Shown here: in pieces, positions 17,339-24,862 of the stretch
Position numbering within the stretch: the stretch's first letter is position 1
Layout: the number at the start of each line of letters is the position of its first letter
Assembly (NCBI GenBank): GCA_003558435.1
Contig: PWLR01000001.1
Coordinates: 1 to 38,367, forward strand
Direction: 5' to 3'
Length of the DNA stretch: 38,367 bases
Origin: Nitriliruptoraceae bacterium
GTDB taxonomy: Bacteria; Actinomycetota; Nitriliruptoria; Nitriliruptorales; Nitriliruptoraceae
Made by a program: the position numbers and the translations under genes
Notes under the pieces: model-generated
The model's database searches: none
What the model saw: the letters and a program-made list of their open reading frames with translations, nothing else
Told to the model about the DNA's origin: nothing

Positions 17339-18328
17339 ATGCCACGTATCGACATCGAAGCGTTCGAGGACGAGTTCGAGGAGGATCACCACCTCCTGGT
17401 CCGGCGTCCGCACGAGATGTCCCAGGCCGCGAGGGACCGGATCGATGACCTGGGCGAAGCGCGCGTGGTCGGTGTCGACCGTGGTCGGGTCACCATCGAA
17501 CTCGACGGCGACATCGTCGAGGGGCGCTTCGCTGGGACCATGCGCGGCGAGAAGGCGGCCGTGGGGGACCGGGTCCGGATCCGCCCGCCCCGCCACGAGT
17601 CGGACCAGGCCCGCATCGTCGAGGTACTGGACCGGGCCACCGTGCTCACGCGCACCCCCGACGACACGGTCGACGAGGAACGCGTGGTGGTCGCCAACGC
17701 CGACCAGATCGTCGTGGTGGCCGCTGCCGACCACCTCGACGCCGGCACGCGGTTCCTCGACCGCGTGCTGGTGGCGGCCTCCGTCGGAGGTCTGGACGCG
17801 GCGCTGTGCGTGAACAAGCTGGACCTGATCGACGACCGGTCCGAGGTCGCGGAGGTGGTGGACCGGTACGGATCGATCGGGGTGCCGGTGCGGCTCACCA
17901 GCGCCGAGACCGGAGAGGGCATCGAGGAACTGGGGCACCTGCTGGTCGGGTGCTGGAGCGCGTTCGCCGGCCACTCCGGTGTCGGCAAGTCCTCGCTGTT
18001 CAACCGGTTCCTGCCCGACGCCGACCAGGCCGTCGCCGAGATCGGCCCGCGCGGGGGCCGTCACACCACGGTCGCGGCGTGGGCCATCGAGGCACCGGCG
18101 CTCGACGGGTGGTTGGTCGACACGCCAGGGGTGCGCTCGTTCGGGTTGGGAGGGTTGGCGCCCGAAGAGTTGGCCGCGCACTTCCCGGAGCTGGCGGCGC
18201 TCGACTGCCACCTCGACGACTGCACGCACACCGGCGAGCCGGGCTGTCGGCTGCCCGGGGCCAGGGTCCATCCGGACCGGTTGGCGGCCTACCGGCGGCT
18301 CCTCGGGTCGCTGCGTGAGGGTCGGTGA
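17339..18328 (+). CDS. rsgA: ribosome small subunit-dependent GTPase A
   Basis: This 329-residue circularly permuted GTPase helps late 30S subunit maturation. An OB-fold region comes first (to about 115). The G motifs follow in permuted order: NKLD at 159-162, GHSGVGKSS at 211-219, DTPG at 261-264. A C-terminal zinc motif has Cys290, Cys295, His297 and Cys303 (DCHLDDCTHTGEPGC). ATG 17339 gives the usual length. No strong ribosome-binding site precedes it; the nearby GGGG is weak. Confidence 0.95.
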   Translation: MPRIDIEAFEDEFEEDHHLLVRRPHEMSQAARDRIDDLGEARVVGVDRGRVTIELDGDIVEGRFAGTMRGEKAAVGDRVRIRPPRHESDQARIVEVLDRATVLTRTPDDTVDEERVVVANADQIVVVAAADHLDAGTRFLDRVLVAASVGGLDAALCVNKLDLIDDRSEVAEVVDRYGSIGVPVRLTSAETGEGIEELGHLLVGCWSAFAGHSGVGKSSLFNRFLPDADQAVAEIGPRGGRHTTVAAWAIEAPALDGWLVDTPGVRSFGLGGLAPEELAAHFPELAALDCHLDDCTHTGEPGCRLPGARVHPDRLAAYRRLLGSLREGR

Positions 18329-18415
18329 CCGATCGCGGCTCGGGTCTGGTGCCGTGACCGGCGTGATGTGGGCGGATCCGACGGCTGGTCGGCGACCGCG
18401 CCCACGGGACCGGGA

Positions 18416-18444
18416 TGTCATCCCCGGTCGAGCCCCATTAGGCT
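18416..18444 (+). promoter_or_regulatory. candidate promoter for the 18488-18981 genes
   Basis: TGTCAT at 18416-18421 and TAGGCT at 18439-18444 are separated by 17 bases and lie 44 bases before the next start codon. The -10 fits the TANNNT pattern common in actinobacteria; the -35 is weak. Confidence 0.35.
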
Positions 18445-18487
18445 CGACGGCGGCCGAGGGTTGCCGACCGACCGAGGGAGCAGGGAC

Positions 18488-18565
18488 GTGATCGTGATCG
18501 ATGTCGGCCGAGCCCGCCGGTCCGAGCTCCGGCAACGGCCCACGTCGAGCCGGGTGGCGCGATGA
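18488..18565 (+). CDS. 25-codon ORF coupled to the next gene
   Basis: A GTG at 18488 sits just after the purine-rich GAGGGAGCAGGGAC, the best ribosome-binding site in this interval. It opens 25 codons (MIVIDVGRARRSELRQRPTS and five more) ending in TGA at 18563-18565. That stop overlaps the ATG of the next gene as ATGA. It could be a leader peptide that couples translation, or the real start region of a frameshifted gene. Five arginines occur, with no run of one amino acid that would suggest classical attenuation. Confidence 0.3.
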   Translation: MIVIDVGRARRSELRQRPTSSRVAR

Positions 18566-18981
18566 GTTGGCAACGGACGGTCGCGATCACCGCCGGGCGT
18601 GCGGTGGCACGTCGTGCCGGTTCCTCGGTGCGCGCCACCCCCGCCCAGGTCGCCCGACGATCGCGGGTCGATCCACACTGGCGTCGACTGGAGGACGGTT
18701 ACGCCGCCCGGCTCGGGCCGCGCGAGACCATCGACGTCGCACGACCCGTGGGGCGATGGCGAAGGATCGATCCGCGTGAACCGCAGGTCGGTTGGCAGGC
18801 GCTCGGCAAGGCTGCGGGCCTGACGGTGTGGGCCGGCGCGGTCGGGGTGGGCTGGTGGTTGGGCTCGAGTCGAGGTCGGGGTCCCCTGTCGAGCGTGGCG
18901 CATCTCGACCGCTTCGGTGATGCACTCGGCTTCCCGGGCGAGGACCCCACCGGCTTCCCGGGCGAGGACCCCTTCGCCTGA
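18562..18981 (+). CDS. hypothetical protein with one membrane segment
   Basis: This 139-residue protein has an arginine-rich N-terminal half, one hydrophobic segment at about 85-101 (LTVWAGAVGVGWWLG), and a C-terminus ending in a duplicated GFPGEDP. The 24-base tandem repeat behind that duplication is at about 18930-18974. It lies downstream of rsgA and of a plausible promoter, and overlaps the 25-codon ORF by 4 bases. Third-position GC is only moderate for this genome. I do not recognise a family. Confidence 0.45.
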   Translation: MSWQRTVAITAGRAVARRAGSSVRATPAQVARRSRVDPHWRRLEDGYAARLGPRETIDVARPVGRWRRIDPREPQVGWQALGKAAGLTVWAGAVGVGWWLGSSRGRGPLSSVAHLDRFGDALGFPGEDPTGFPGEDPFA

Positions 18982-19047
18982 GCCCGTGGTCCGGACCGCA
19001 GGTCCGCCCGGTCGCCCCCGAGGTTCCCGGTGGACCGTCATGGTCGC

Positions 19048-19053
19048 TACCCT
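19048..19053 (+). promoter_or_regulatory. candidate -10 box of tRNA-Cys
   Basis: TACCCT lies twelve bases before the first base of tRNA-Cys. No convincing -35 is placed at 16-18 bases, so this is a weak call based mainly on position. Confidence 0.25.
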
Positions 19054-19064
19054 TCGCCCGCCCC

Positions 19065-19138
19065 GGCGGGGTGGCCAAGTGGTAAGGCAGAGGACTGCAA
19101 ATCCTCCATCACGGGTTCGATTCCCGTCCCCGCCTCCA
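19065..19138 (+). tRNA. tRNA-Cys (GCA)
   Basis: A full cloverleaf folds. The acceptor stem GGCGGGG pairs with CCCCGCC at 19128-19134. The anticodon stem GAGGA/TCCTC encloses a loop with anticodon GCA at 19097-19099, and the T-arm carries GGTTCGATT. Discriminator T is followed by an encoded CCA (19136-19138). A strong hairpin terminator follows nine bases later. Confidence 0.97.
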
Positions 19139-19146
19139 GGACGGAA

Positions 19147-19181
19147 ACGCCCCTCGCCCGAGCTGACCGGGCGAGGGGCGT
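19147..19181 (+). terminator. terminator of tRNA-Cys
   Basis: ACGCCCCTCGCCCG at 19147-19160 pairs perfectly with 19168-19181 across a seven-base loop, giving a 14-bp stem. It starts nine bases after the tRNA. There is no T run, as is common for terminators in high-GC actinobacteria. Confidence 0.8.
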
Positions 19182-19222
19182 CTAGCGTCGGTCCCGGCGG
19201 CGATCGCGGGTGTGGTGGATCG

Positions 19223-19580
19223 TCAGGCGCGGAGCCGGTGCAGCGCCAACCCGCCGCCCATCAGAGCGGTGCCGAGCAGGGCCAGTAGCGCGATGGGACC
19301 GCCGGTGTGGGGCAAGGTGCCGGTCGGGCAGTAGGCCGCCAGCAGTTGCGCATCGTCACCCGGCTAGTCGATGTGCAACTCCACGTAGCCGGCCCGGTCG
19401 GCTTCGGTGAGTTCCCACACGATGGTGCCGGGATCGGCGACCGAGCAGATTGGTGGCCGTCCCGTCCCAGATGATGGCGTCGGCGTGATCGCGACCGTGG
19501 TCGTCGTCAGCCATCGCTGGCCCGGACGCGAGCGACAACAACGGTGCGCAGAGGGCGGACAGTGCGAGGTTGTGGATCAT
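19223..19580 (-). pseudogene. decayed small LPxTG cell-wall-anchored protein
   Basis: ATG 19580 has AGGAG five bases upstream. The first frame encodes a signal peptide (MIHNLALSALCAPLLSLASG), then ADDDHGRDHADAIIWDGTATN. Near 19448 the reading must move by one base to continue as CSVADPGTIVWELTEADRAG. An in-frame TAG follows at 19364-19366. The frame then ends with CPTGTLPHTGGPIALLALLG, a last hydrophobic stretch and HRLRA at a TGA (19223-19225). LPHTG, a hydrophobic helix and a basic tail are the sortase sorting signal. The 358-base span is one base more than a multiple of three, as a single insertion predicts. It was a short exported protein of about 118 residues and no longer encodes it intact. 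Confidence 0.65.
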
Positions 19581-19762
19581 CGAGGCTCCTGATGCGAACG
19601 GTTCGCAACGACCTGGCCACGTCGGAACCAGAAGCGGAAGGGCCGTCACCGTGCTCGGTCGATGACGACTGACGCGCGGCTTCGCCGCACACCGGCGCCC
19701 GGACCTATCATCGGGGGGCGTCGAGCCGCGGATCGGAGCGCGCTGGGGGCAGGGGGTGTCCG

Positions 19763-20845
19763 GTGGGCAAGAACATCGTCATCATGTGCGACGGCACACG
19801 CCAGGAGGGCGGGCGGGGAGCGGCCTGCTCGAACGTCTACCACGTGTTCAACCTGCTGGAGGACCGCACCGAACGCCAGATCACGTTCTACCTGCCCGGT
19901 CTCGGGGTGGGTCGTCAGCGCGTCCTCGGGAGCGCGGGCGGCTTGGGTATCTCGCGCAACATCCAACGTTGCTACGGCTTCCTCGCCGAGCACTACCGGG
20001 CCGGCGACCGGATCTACCTCATCGGGTTCAGTCGGGGCGCCGCGACGGTGCGCAGCCTGACCGCGTTGATCCATCACTTCGGGATCCTGCCCCGCTCGCG
20101 CCCCGAGCTGATCCGGGCGGCCTACCGCATCTATCGCACGCGCGACACGGAACGCTTCCCCGAGCTGGCCAGGACCTTCATCGCCCGTCATCACACGATG
20201 TGGGCGAAGGTGACCTACATCGGGTGCTACGACACGGTGGCTGCGCTGGGGGTCTCGTGGCACGCACCCAGCAAGATCCTCGATCGGATCCCCGGTTTCC
20301 GACACCGGTTCCACGATTTCGCGCTCAGCGAGAGCGTGGAGCATGCCTATCAGGCGCTGGCCATCGACGACGAACGACGCACGTTCCATCCGGTGCTCTG
20401 GGATGCGCAGGTGCAGCCCGGGCAGACGTTGCGCCAGGTCTGGTTCGCGGGCATGCACACCGATGTCGGAGGCGGCTATGAGGATCGCGGTCTGTCCGAC
20501 ATCACCTTGACGTGGCTCGTGGACCAGGGCATCCGCCACGGGATGCGCGTCTATCCCAAGCACCGGGTGACGATCGAACCGGATCCGGCCGGGCGGATGC
20601 ACGACTCGCGGGGGACGCCGCTGCAGAAGCTGTTCCGACGTCAGGTGCGGAGCTGGCCGGATGGCCGCGATGACCGCCCGGTGATCCACGACAGCGTGCT
20701 GCAGCGGATCTCCGCGAACGGTTCGCCGGCGGGGGACCGACCCGAGCCGCGGTGGATCCTCGCGCTCGATCCCGAGGTGGAGGCCTGGATGCCTCACGAC
20801 CCCGCACGCTGGGAGGTCGATGTGTCCGAGCCGGGGGTCTCGTGA
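19763..20845 (+). CDS. DUF2235 alpha/beta-hydrolase, Tle1-like
   Basis: This 360-residue protein has the DUF2235 layout seen in Tle1 phospholipase effectors and in many soluble bacterial hydrolases. The N-terminus IVIMCDGTRQE and NVYHVFNLL fits the family. The nucleophile elbow GFSRGA is at 89-94 (Ser91). The acidic residue is in WFAGMHTDVGGGY (Asp234), and HDSVLQR follows later. No signal peptide is present and no type VI secretion genes are near, so a role as a secreted effector is unsupported. It starts at GTG 19763 behind GGGGGTG; a TATCAT at 19706-19711 could be its -10. Substrate unknown, probably an ester or lipid. Confidence 0.85.
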   Translation: MGKNIVIMCDGTRQEGGRGAACSNVYHVFNLLEDRTERQITFYLPGLGVGRQRVLGSAGGLGISRNIQRCYGFLAEHYRAGDRIYLIGFSRGAATVRSLTALIHHFGILPRSRPELIRAAYRIYRTRDTERFPELARTFIARHHTMWAKVTYIGCYDTVAALGVSWHAPSKILDRIPGFRHRFHDFALSESVEHAYQALAIDDERRTFHPVLWDAQVQPGQTLRQVWFAGMHTDVGGGYEDRGLSDITLTWLVDQGIRHGMRVYPKHRVTIEPDPAGRMHDSRGTPLQKLFRRQVRSWPDGRDDRPVIHDSVLQRISANGSPAGDRPEPRWILALDPEVEAWMPHDPARWEVDVSEPGVS

Positions 20846-21060
20846 GGGCCTGGCCCTGGGGGTGAGACCGACCAGCGGGTGCGCTCCGGGGTGGCCTGGG
20901 TCGCCGGCGCCGAAGCGCCCGCACGGTCGTGGACGCGCGTCAAGGAGAGCGATATCGCCGGATCCCGTCGCGTGAGGGGTGCCATCGAGGGTTCGGTCAA
21001 GCACACTCTGTAGTCTTCCCCCTCCTGCTCGACTGGATGACAACCGGCATGGAGCCTGAC

Positions 21061-21237
21061 ATGGACCTGGAACGTGGAGAACGGCTGGCGGTTGCCGCGA
21101 CCCGGGTGATCAAGGCGGCCCGGGACGTCGACGGTCACCGCATGGATGTCGACGAGGCGACCTACGTCGGCCTCATCGAGCATGCCGCCGCGCTGAACGA
21201 GGCGATCGTGGAGTTCGACCGTCAGAAGGAACTCTGA
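21061..21237 (+). CDS. small hypothetical protein, 58 aa
   Basis: ATG 21061 is preceded by GGAG at 21051-21054 with six bases of spacing. The product is charged, soluble and probably all alpha-helical (GERLAVAATRVIKAARDVDG, then YVGLIEHAAALNEAIVEF). Third positions are mostly G or C, supporting coding. An ATG at 21049 would add four residues. It lies 215 bases after the DUF2235 gene and before the cysteine-rich small protein. No family recognised. Confidence 0.6.
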   Translation: MDLERGERLAVAATRVIKAARDVDGHRMDVDEATYVGLIEHAAALNEAIVEFDRQKEL

Positions 21238-21273
21238 TCCGACGGTCCACTCGGCTCCGTCGTCCAACGACCA

Positions 21274-21303
21274 CCGACTCCGTCCGGTTCAGCTCCCTAT
21301 GCT
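21274..21303 (+). promoter_or_regulatory. candidate promoter of the cysteine-rich small protein
   Basis: TATGCT at 21298-21303 is a good -10 match. CCGACT at 21274-21279 is a weak -35 with 18 bases of spacing. The start codon is 58 bases downstream. Confidence 0.3.
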
Positions 21304-21360
21304 GATACCGAGGTCGCGTCCACGGACGGGCCGCGTTCCACGATCACCAGGAGGTGACCG

Positions 21361-21567
21361 ATGTCCATTCACAGCATGGAACTGATCACCTGCGCCGACT
21401 ACGGCTGTCCGGGATGCCCGCTTCGCCACTTCCATCGCACGTCGGACAACAGCAAGCTGACCGAGGTGCCCGAGGTCGGCATGTTCACCCCTGAACGGCT
21501 GGCGCTGTTGGGGCGTGCCGCACTCATCACCGGCGCCGTCCAACAGGAACTCCGCTCGGAGCGCTGA
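21361..21567 (+). CDS. small cysteine-rich protein, 68 aa
   Basis: The start ATG 21361 follows AGGAGGTGACCG, a near-perfect ribosome-binding site, so expression is likely strong. The N-terminal third has Cys11, Cys16 and Cys19 with two histidines (CADYGCPGCPLRHFH), a set that could bind zinc or an iron-sulfur cluster. The rest is helical and charged. It stands alone with its own probable promoter. I do not recognise a family; a metal-binding regulator or adaptor is one possibility. Confidence 0.7.
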   Translation: MSIHSMELITCADYGCPGCPLRHFHRTSDNSKLTEVPEVGMFTPERLALLGRAALITGAVQQELRSER

Positions 21568-21639
21568 GCGGCGGGTCGGTGGCGTAGCTAGCGTGGGTGT
21601 CCACGTCCGGAGCTGCTCCGGACCACGTGGAGGTGTCGC

Positions 21640-22461
21640 ATGGCCGCGCTTGACGTCACGATCGAGACCGATGACGAACTCCTCGTCGAGGATCGGGGTG
21701 CAGGGGTCCGGTGGCTGACGCTGCACCGCCCCGCGGCTCGCAACGCGTTGTCGCTGCGGTTGCTCGCGGCGCTTGGCGAGGCCCTCGATGATGCCGGTAC
21801 CGATCACGAGGTACGGGTGCTCGTCATCCGCGGCGCCGGTCCGGCCTTCTGTGCCGGGCACGACCTGCGGGAGATCCGGGCGCGCCGGGAGGACGACGAC
21901 GGTGGCACCGCCTTCTTCACGACCCTGATGGCGGCCTGTGCCGAGGTGATGCAGGCCATCGTGCATCACCGCGTCCCGGTGATCGCCAGCGTCCACGGCG
22001 TTGCCACCGCCGCGGGCGCTCAGTTGGTGGCCAGCTGCGACCTCGCCGTCTCGGCCGACGTGGCGCGGTTCGCGACGCCGGGGGTCGACATCGGCTTGTT
22101 CTGTTCGACTCCCATGGTGGCGCTCAGCCGCAACGTCCACCCCAAGCAGGCCATGGCGATGCTGCTGACCGGGGAGATGATCGACGCCGCTCACGCCGAA
22201 CGCATCGGGTTGATCAACCGGTCGGTCCCGGAGGAGGCGTTGGACGCGGAGGTCACCGCGCTCGCCGAGCGCATCGCCGGCAAGTCCTCGTTCACCCTCG
22301 AACTGGGGAAGGAGGCCTTCTACCGGCAACGCGAGCTGCCGCTCGGCGACGCCTATCGGTACGCGAGCGAGGTCATGGTCACCAATCTGTTGGCCAAGGA
22401 CGCCGACGAGGGCATCGGCGCGTTCCTCGACAAGCGCACACCGCAGTGGCGGGACCGTTGA
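21640..22461 (+). CDS. enoyl-CoA hydratase/isomerase-family protein (ECHDC3-like)
   Basis: This 273-residue crotonase-fold protein starts at ATG 21640 behind GGAGG. CoA and oxyanion-hole stretches are present: RPAARNALS at about 30, GPAFCAGHDLRE at 67-78, and VHGVATAAGAQLVASCDLA at about 122-140. The two glutamates that catalyse hydration in classical enoyl-CoA hydratases are not at their expected places: Gln stands in GAQLVASCD, and the second site reads GLFCSTPMVALSR. This pattern resembles the ECHDC3 group, so a reaction other than water addition is likely. It lies alone, upstream of the HesB-like gene. Confidence 0.9.
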   Translation: MAALDVTIETDDELLVEDRGAGVRWLTLHRPAARNALSLRLLAALGEALDDAGTDHEVRVLVIRGAGPAFCAGHDLREIRARREDDDGGTAFFTTLMAACAEVMQAIVHHRVPVIASVHGVATAAGAQLVASCDLAVSADVARFATPGVDIGLFCSTPMVALSRNVHPKQAMAMLLTGEMIDAAHAERIGLINRSVPEEALDAEVTALAERIAGKSSFTLELGKEAFYRQRELPLGDAYRYASEVMVTNLLAKDADEGIGAFLDKRTPQWRDR

Positions 22462-22473
22462 CCATGGCGGGTC

Positions 22474-22502
22474 CTGCATGCCACGGCGCGGCTCGGTAGC
22501 GT
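22474..22502 (+). promoter_or_regulatory. candidate promoter of the HesB-like gene
   Basis: CTGCAT at 22474-22479 and TAGCGT at 22497-22502 are 17 bases apart and end 28 bases before the ATG. Both boxes are moderate matches. Confidence 0.3.
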
Positions 22503-22529
22503 CGAGACGCCACAACCCATGGAGCAACC

Positions 22530-22853
22530 ATGTTGAAGATCACAGACGCCGCCGTGGCCGCTCTCGAGGAGGCCCGGGCGGCTCAGGAGGTCCCCGAGGA
22601 CCACGGCGTGCGCGTCTCCGCACAGCCCGACCCCAACGACGCCGCCAACACGGTGCTCGCGCTCGGGTTCATCGAGGAACCGGCCGAAGGCGATCAGGTC
22701 ACCGACCAGGCCGGTACGGAGATCTACATCGCCCCGGAGGTCGCCGAGCCGCTGGCCGGCACCGTGCTCGACATCGAGCAGACCCCGGAGGGTGCGCAGC
22801 TGATCCTCAAGCCCCAGGAGGGCGACGGCGAGGTCGCTGCCGAGCAGGCCTGA
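22530..22853 (+). CDS. HesB/IscA-like protein without cysteines
   Basis: This 107-residue acidic protein has the A-type carrier layout (opening MLKITDAAVAALEEA; a middle strand region with EGDQVTDQAGTEIYIAPE). A-type iron-sulfur carriers use three conserved cysteines, and this protein contains none. Similar cysteine-free HesB-like proteins occur in actinobacteria and are often annotated as iron-sulfur biogenesis proteins, but it cannot ligate a cluster in the usual way. Its role is unknown. It converges with the CoA-binding gene at a shared hairpin. Confidence 0.8.
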   Translation: MLKITDAAVAALEEARAAQEVPEDHGVRVSAQPDPNDAANTVLALGFIEEPAEGDQVTDQAGTEIYIAPEVAEPLAGTVLDIEQTPEGAQLILKPQEGDGEVAAEQA

Positions 22854-22881
22854 CAGAGCAACCAGAGCAACGACCGGCCGT

Positions 22882-22912
22882 GGCGCACCCGTCGTTCAGC
22901 GCAGGGTGCGCC
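22882..22912. terminator. bidirectional terminator hairpin
   Basis: GGCGCACCC at 22882-22890 pairs with 22904-22912 across 13 bases. It lies between convergent genes and includes the stop codon of the CoA-binding gene. It may serve both transcripts. Confidence 0.5.
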
Positions 22913-23408
22913 GCGAGCTGATCACGCCGGTGTCGAAACCGGCGAGGTGCAGTCCGCCGTGGAAACGGGCGTGTTCGATCTTCAGGCAGCGGTCCATCAC
23001 CACGTCCAGGCCCGCGGCCTCGGCGTCGCGGGCGACGTCTTCGCGCCACAACCCCAGCTGGAACCACACGGCTCTGGCGCCCACCGCCACCGCGTCGGCC
23101 AGCACCTCGGGCAGATCGTCGGCCCGCCGGAAGACATCGACCATGTCGGGAACGACGGGGAGCGCAGCCAGGGACGGGTAGACCGGCTGACCGAGCAGTT
23201 CGGTGGCACGGGGGTTGACGAAGTAGACCTCGAAGGGCGAACTCGACCGCAGGTAGCTGGCCACGAAGTAGCTCGGTCTGGCCGGGTTCGTCGACGCACC
23301 CACCATCGCCACGGTCCGCGTGCGCCGCATCAACGCCAGCCGTTCGCGGGCCGACGGTGGCTGCCAGGCGGCGGACGAGGGGACCGTGGTGCCGGGGTGG
23401 TCGCTCAT
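22896..23408 (-). CDS. CoA-binding protein (YccU-like)
   Basis: This 170-residue protein has a Rossmann-type CoA-binding domain. The nucleotide loop VAMVGASTNPARPS is at about 33-46. Later stretches VWFQLGLW and MDRCLKIEHARF match the YccU-type CoA-binding family. ATG 23408 overlaps the stop of the O-acetylhomoserine sulfhydrylase gene by 4 bases, so the two are made together. I recall the same pairing from other bacteria; the biochemical link is unknown. Confidence 0.9.
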   Translation of the reverse strand: MSDHPGTTVPSSAAWQPPSARERLALMRRTRTVAMVGASTNPARPSYFVASYLRSSSPFEVYFVNPRATELLGQPVYPSLAALPVVPDMVDVFRRADDLPEVLADAVAVGARAVWFQLGLWREDVARDAEAAGLDVVMDRCLKIEHARFHGGLHLAGFDTGVISSRRTLR

Positions 23409-24694
23409 GCCTTCACCGCCTGATCGAGTGCCTGGTCGAGATCCCACACGATGTCGTCGAGGTCCTCCAGTCCGACGCTGATGCGCACCAGGTCGGGCGG
23501 GACCCCCGCATCGTGCAACTGCGTCTCCGACAGCTGCTGATGGGTGGTACTGGCGGGGTGGATCACGAGCGTGCGAACGTCGCCGATGTTGGCGAGATGG
23601 CTGCACAGCTCCAACGCCTCGATGAACGCCTCGCCGCCGGCGCGACCGCCGGTCACCCCGAAGGAGAACACGGCCCCCGGACCCTTGGGGGTGTAACGCT
23701 GCGCGCGCTCGTGGTGCGGGTGGTCGGGGAGTCCGGCGTACCGGACCCACGAGACGCGTGGATCCTCCTGCAGCCAGCGGGCGACACCGATGGCGTTGTC
23801 GAGGTGGTCGTCCATGCGCTGAGGCAGCGTCTCGACGCCCTGCAGCAGCAGGAACGCCGCCAGCGGGGTCAGTGCTGCGCCGACGTCGCGGAGCTGTTCG
23901 CTGCGGAGTTTGGTGAGGAAGGCGTACTCGCCGAAGTTCTCCCACCACCGCAGGCCGCCATAGGCGTCGACCGGTTCGGTGAAGCTCGGGAACTTGCCGT
24001 TGCCCCAGTCGAAGGTGCCGGATTCGACGACCAGACCACCGAGGGTCGTACCGTGACCTCCGAGGAACTTCGTGGCCGAGTGCACGATGATGTCGACGCC
24101 GTGCTCGAGCGGTCGGCAGACGTAGGGGGTCACGGTGGTGCCGTCGACCACCAACGGGATCCCGTGGCTGTGCGCGAGGTCGGCCAACGCCCGCAGATCG
24201 GCGACCTCGCCACTGGGATTGGCGACCACCTCGGTGTAGAGCAGTTTGGTCTTGTCGGTGATCGCCGCGGCCATCCCCTCCGGCTCCCCGCCGGACACGA
24301 AGGTGGTGTTCACACCGAACCGGCGGAGCGTCACGTCCAACTGCGTGACCGTGCCGCCGTAGAGGTTGGACGAGGCCACGATCTCGTCGCCGGCGCCCGC
24401 GAGCGCGGCGAAGGTCAGGAACTCCGCGGACTGGCCACTGGCGGTCGCCACCGCGCCGATCCCGCCCTCCAGGGACGCGATCCGCTCCTCCAGGGCGTTG
24501 ACCGTGGGGTTGCCGATACGGGTGTAGATCGAGCCGTACTTCTGCAAGGCGAACAGGCTGGCGGCATCCGCGGTGTCGTCGAAGACGAAGCTGGTCGTCT
24601 GGTAGATGGGCACGGCCCGGGCTCCGGTGGTCGGATCCGGTGCACCTCCGGCATGCACCGCACGCGTCTTGAACCCGAACTCACGATCGGCCAT
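23405..24694 (-). CDS. metY: O-acetylhomoserine sulfhydrylase
   Basis: This 429-residue PLP enzyme of the Cys/Met metabolism family makes homocysteine from O-acetylhomoserine and sulfide. The opening GFKTRAVHAGGAPDPTTGAR, the YTRIGNPT motif at 57-64, and the PLP-lysine stretch IIVHSATKFLGGHGTTLGG (Lys209) fit MetY rather than MetB or MetC. The usual DNT before the PLP lysine reads DGT (184-186), a small departure. ATG 24694 has GGAG eight bases upstream. It is translationally coupled to the downstream CoA-binding gene. Confidence 0.95.
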   Translation of the reverse strand: MADREFGFKTRAVHAGGAPDPTTGARAVPIYQTTSFVFDDTADAASLFALQKYGSIYTRIGNPTVNALEERIASLEGGIGAVATASGQSAEFLTFAALAGAGDEIVASSNLYGGTVTQLDVTLRRFGVNTTFVSGGEPEGMAAAITDKTKLLYTEVVANPSGEVADLRALADLAHSHGIPLVVDGTTVTPYVCRPLEHGVDIIVHSATKFLGGHGTTLGGLVVESGTFDWGNGKFPSFTEPVDAYGGLRWWENFGEYAFLTKLRSEQLRDVGAALTPLAAFLLLQGVETLPQRMDDHLDNAIGVARWLQEDPRVSWVRYAGLPDHPHHERAQRYTPKGPGAVFSFGVTGGRAGGEAFIEALELCSHLANIGDVRTLVIHPASTTHQQLSETQLHDAGVPPDLVRISVGLEDLDDIVWDLDQALDQAVKA

Positions 24695-24862
24695 CGACGT
24701 CACTCCACGACCGCGGGTGGGAGAGGCGCGGCGCGGCGCGAGGCTACCGCCGCGGCCCCTGGGCTCGTGCTTGCGCAGGGGCGAACCGCAGGATCTCGCG
24801 ACCGCGATGCTCGATCTGCTCGCCGACCACGGGGCCATCGGCCAGGCTCCCGTGGTGGGTCG

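Noticed and set aside
19763-20845. Type VI secretion phospholipase effector
   Set aside because: The DUF2235 fold fits, but no type VI components exist in the window and actinobacteria generally lack that system.
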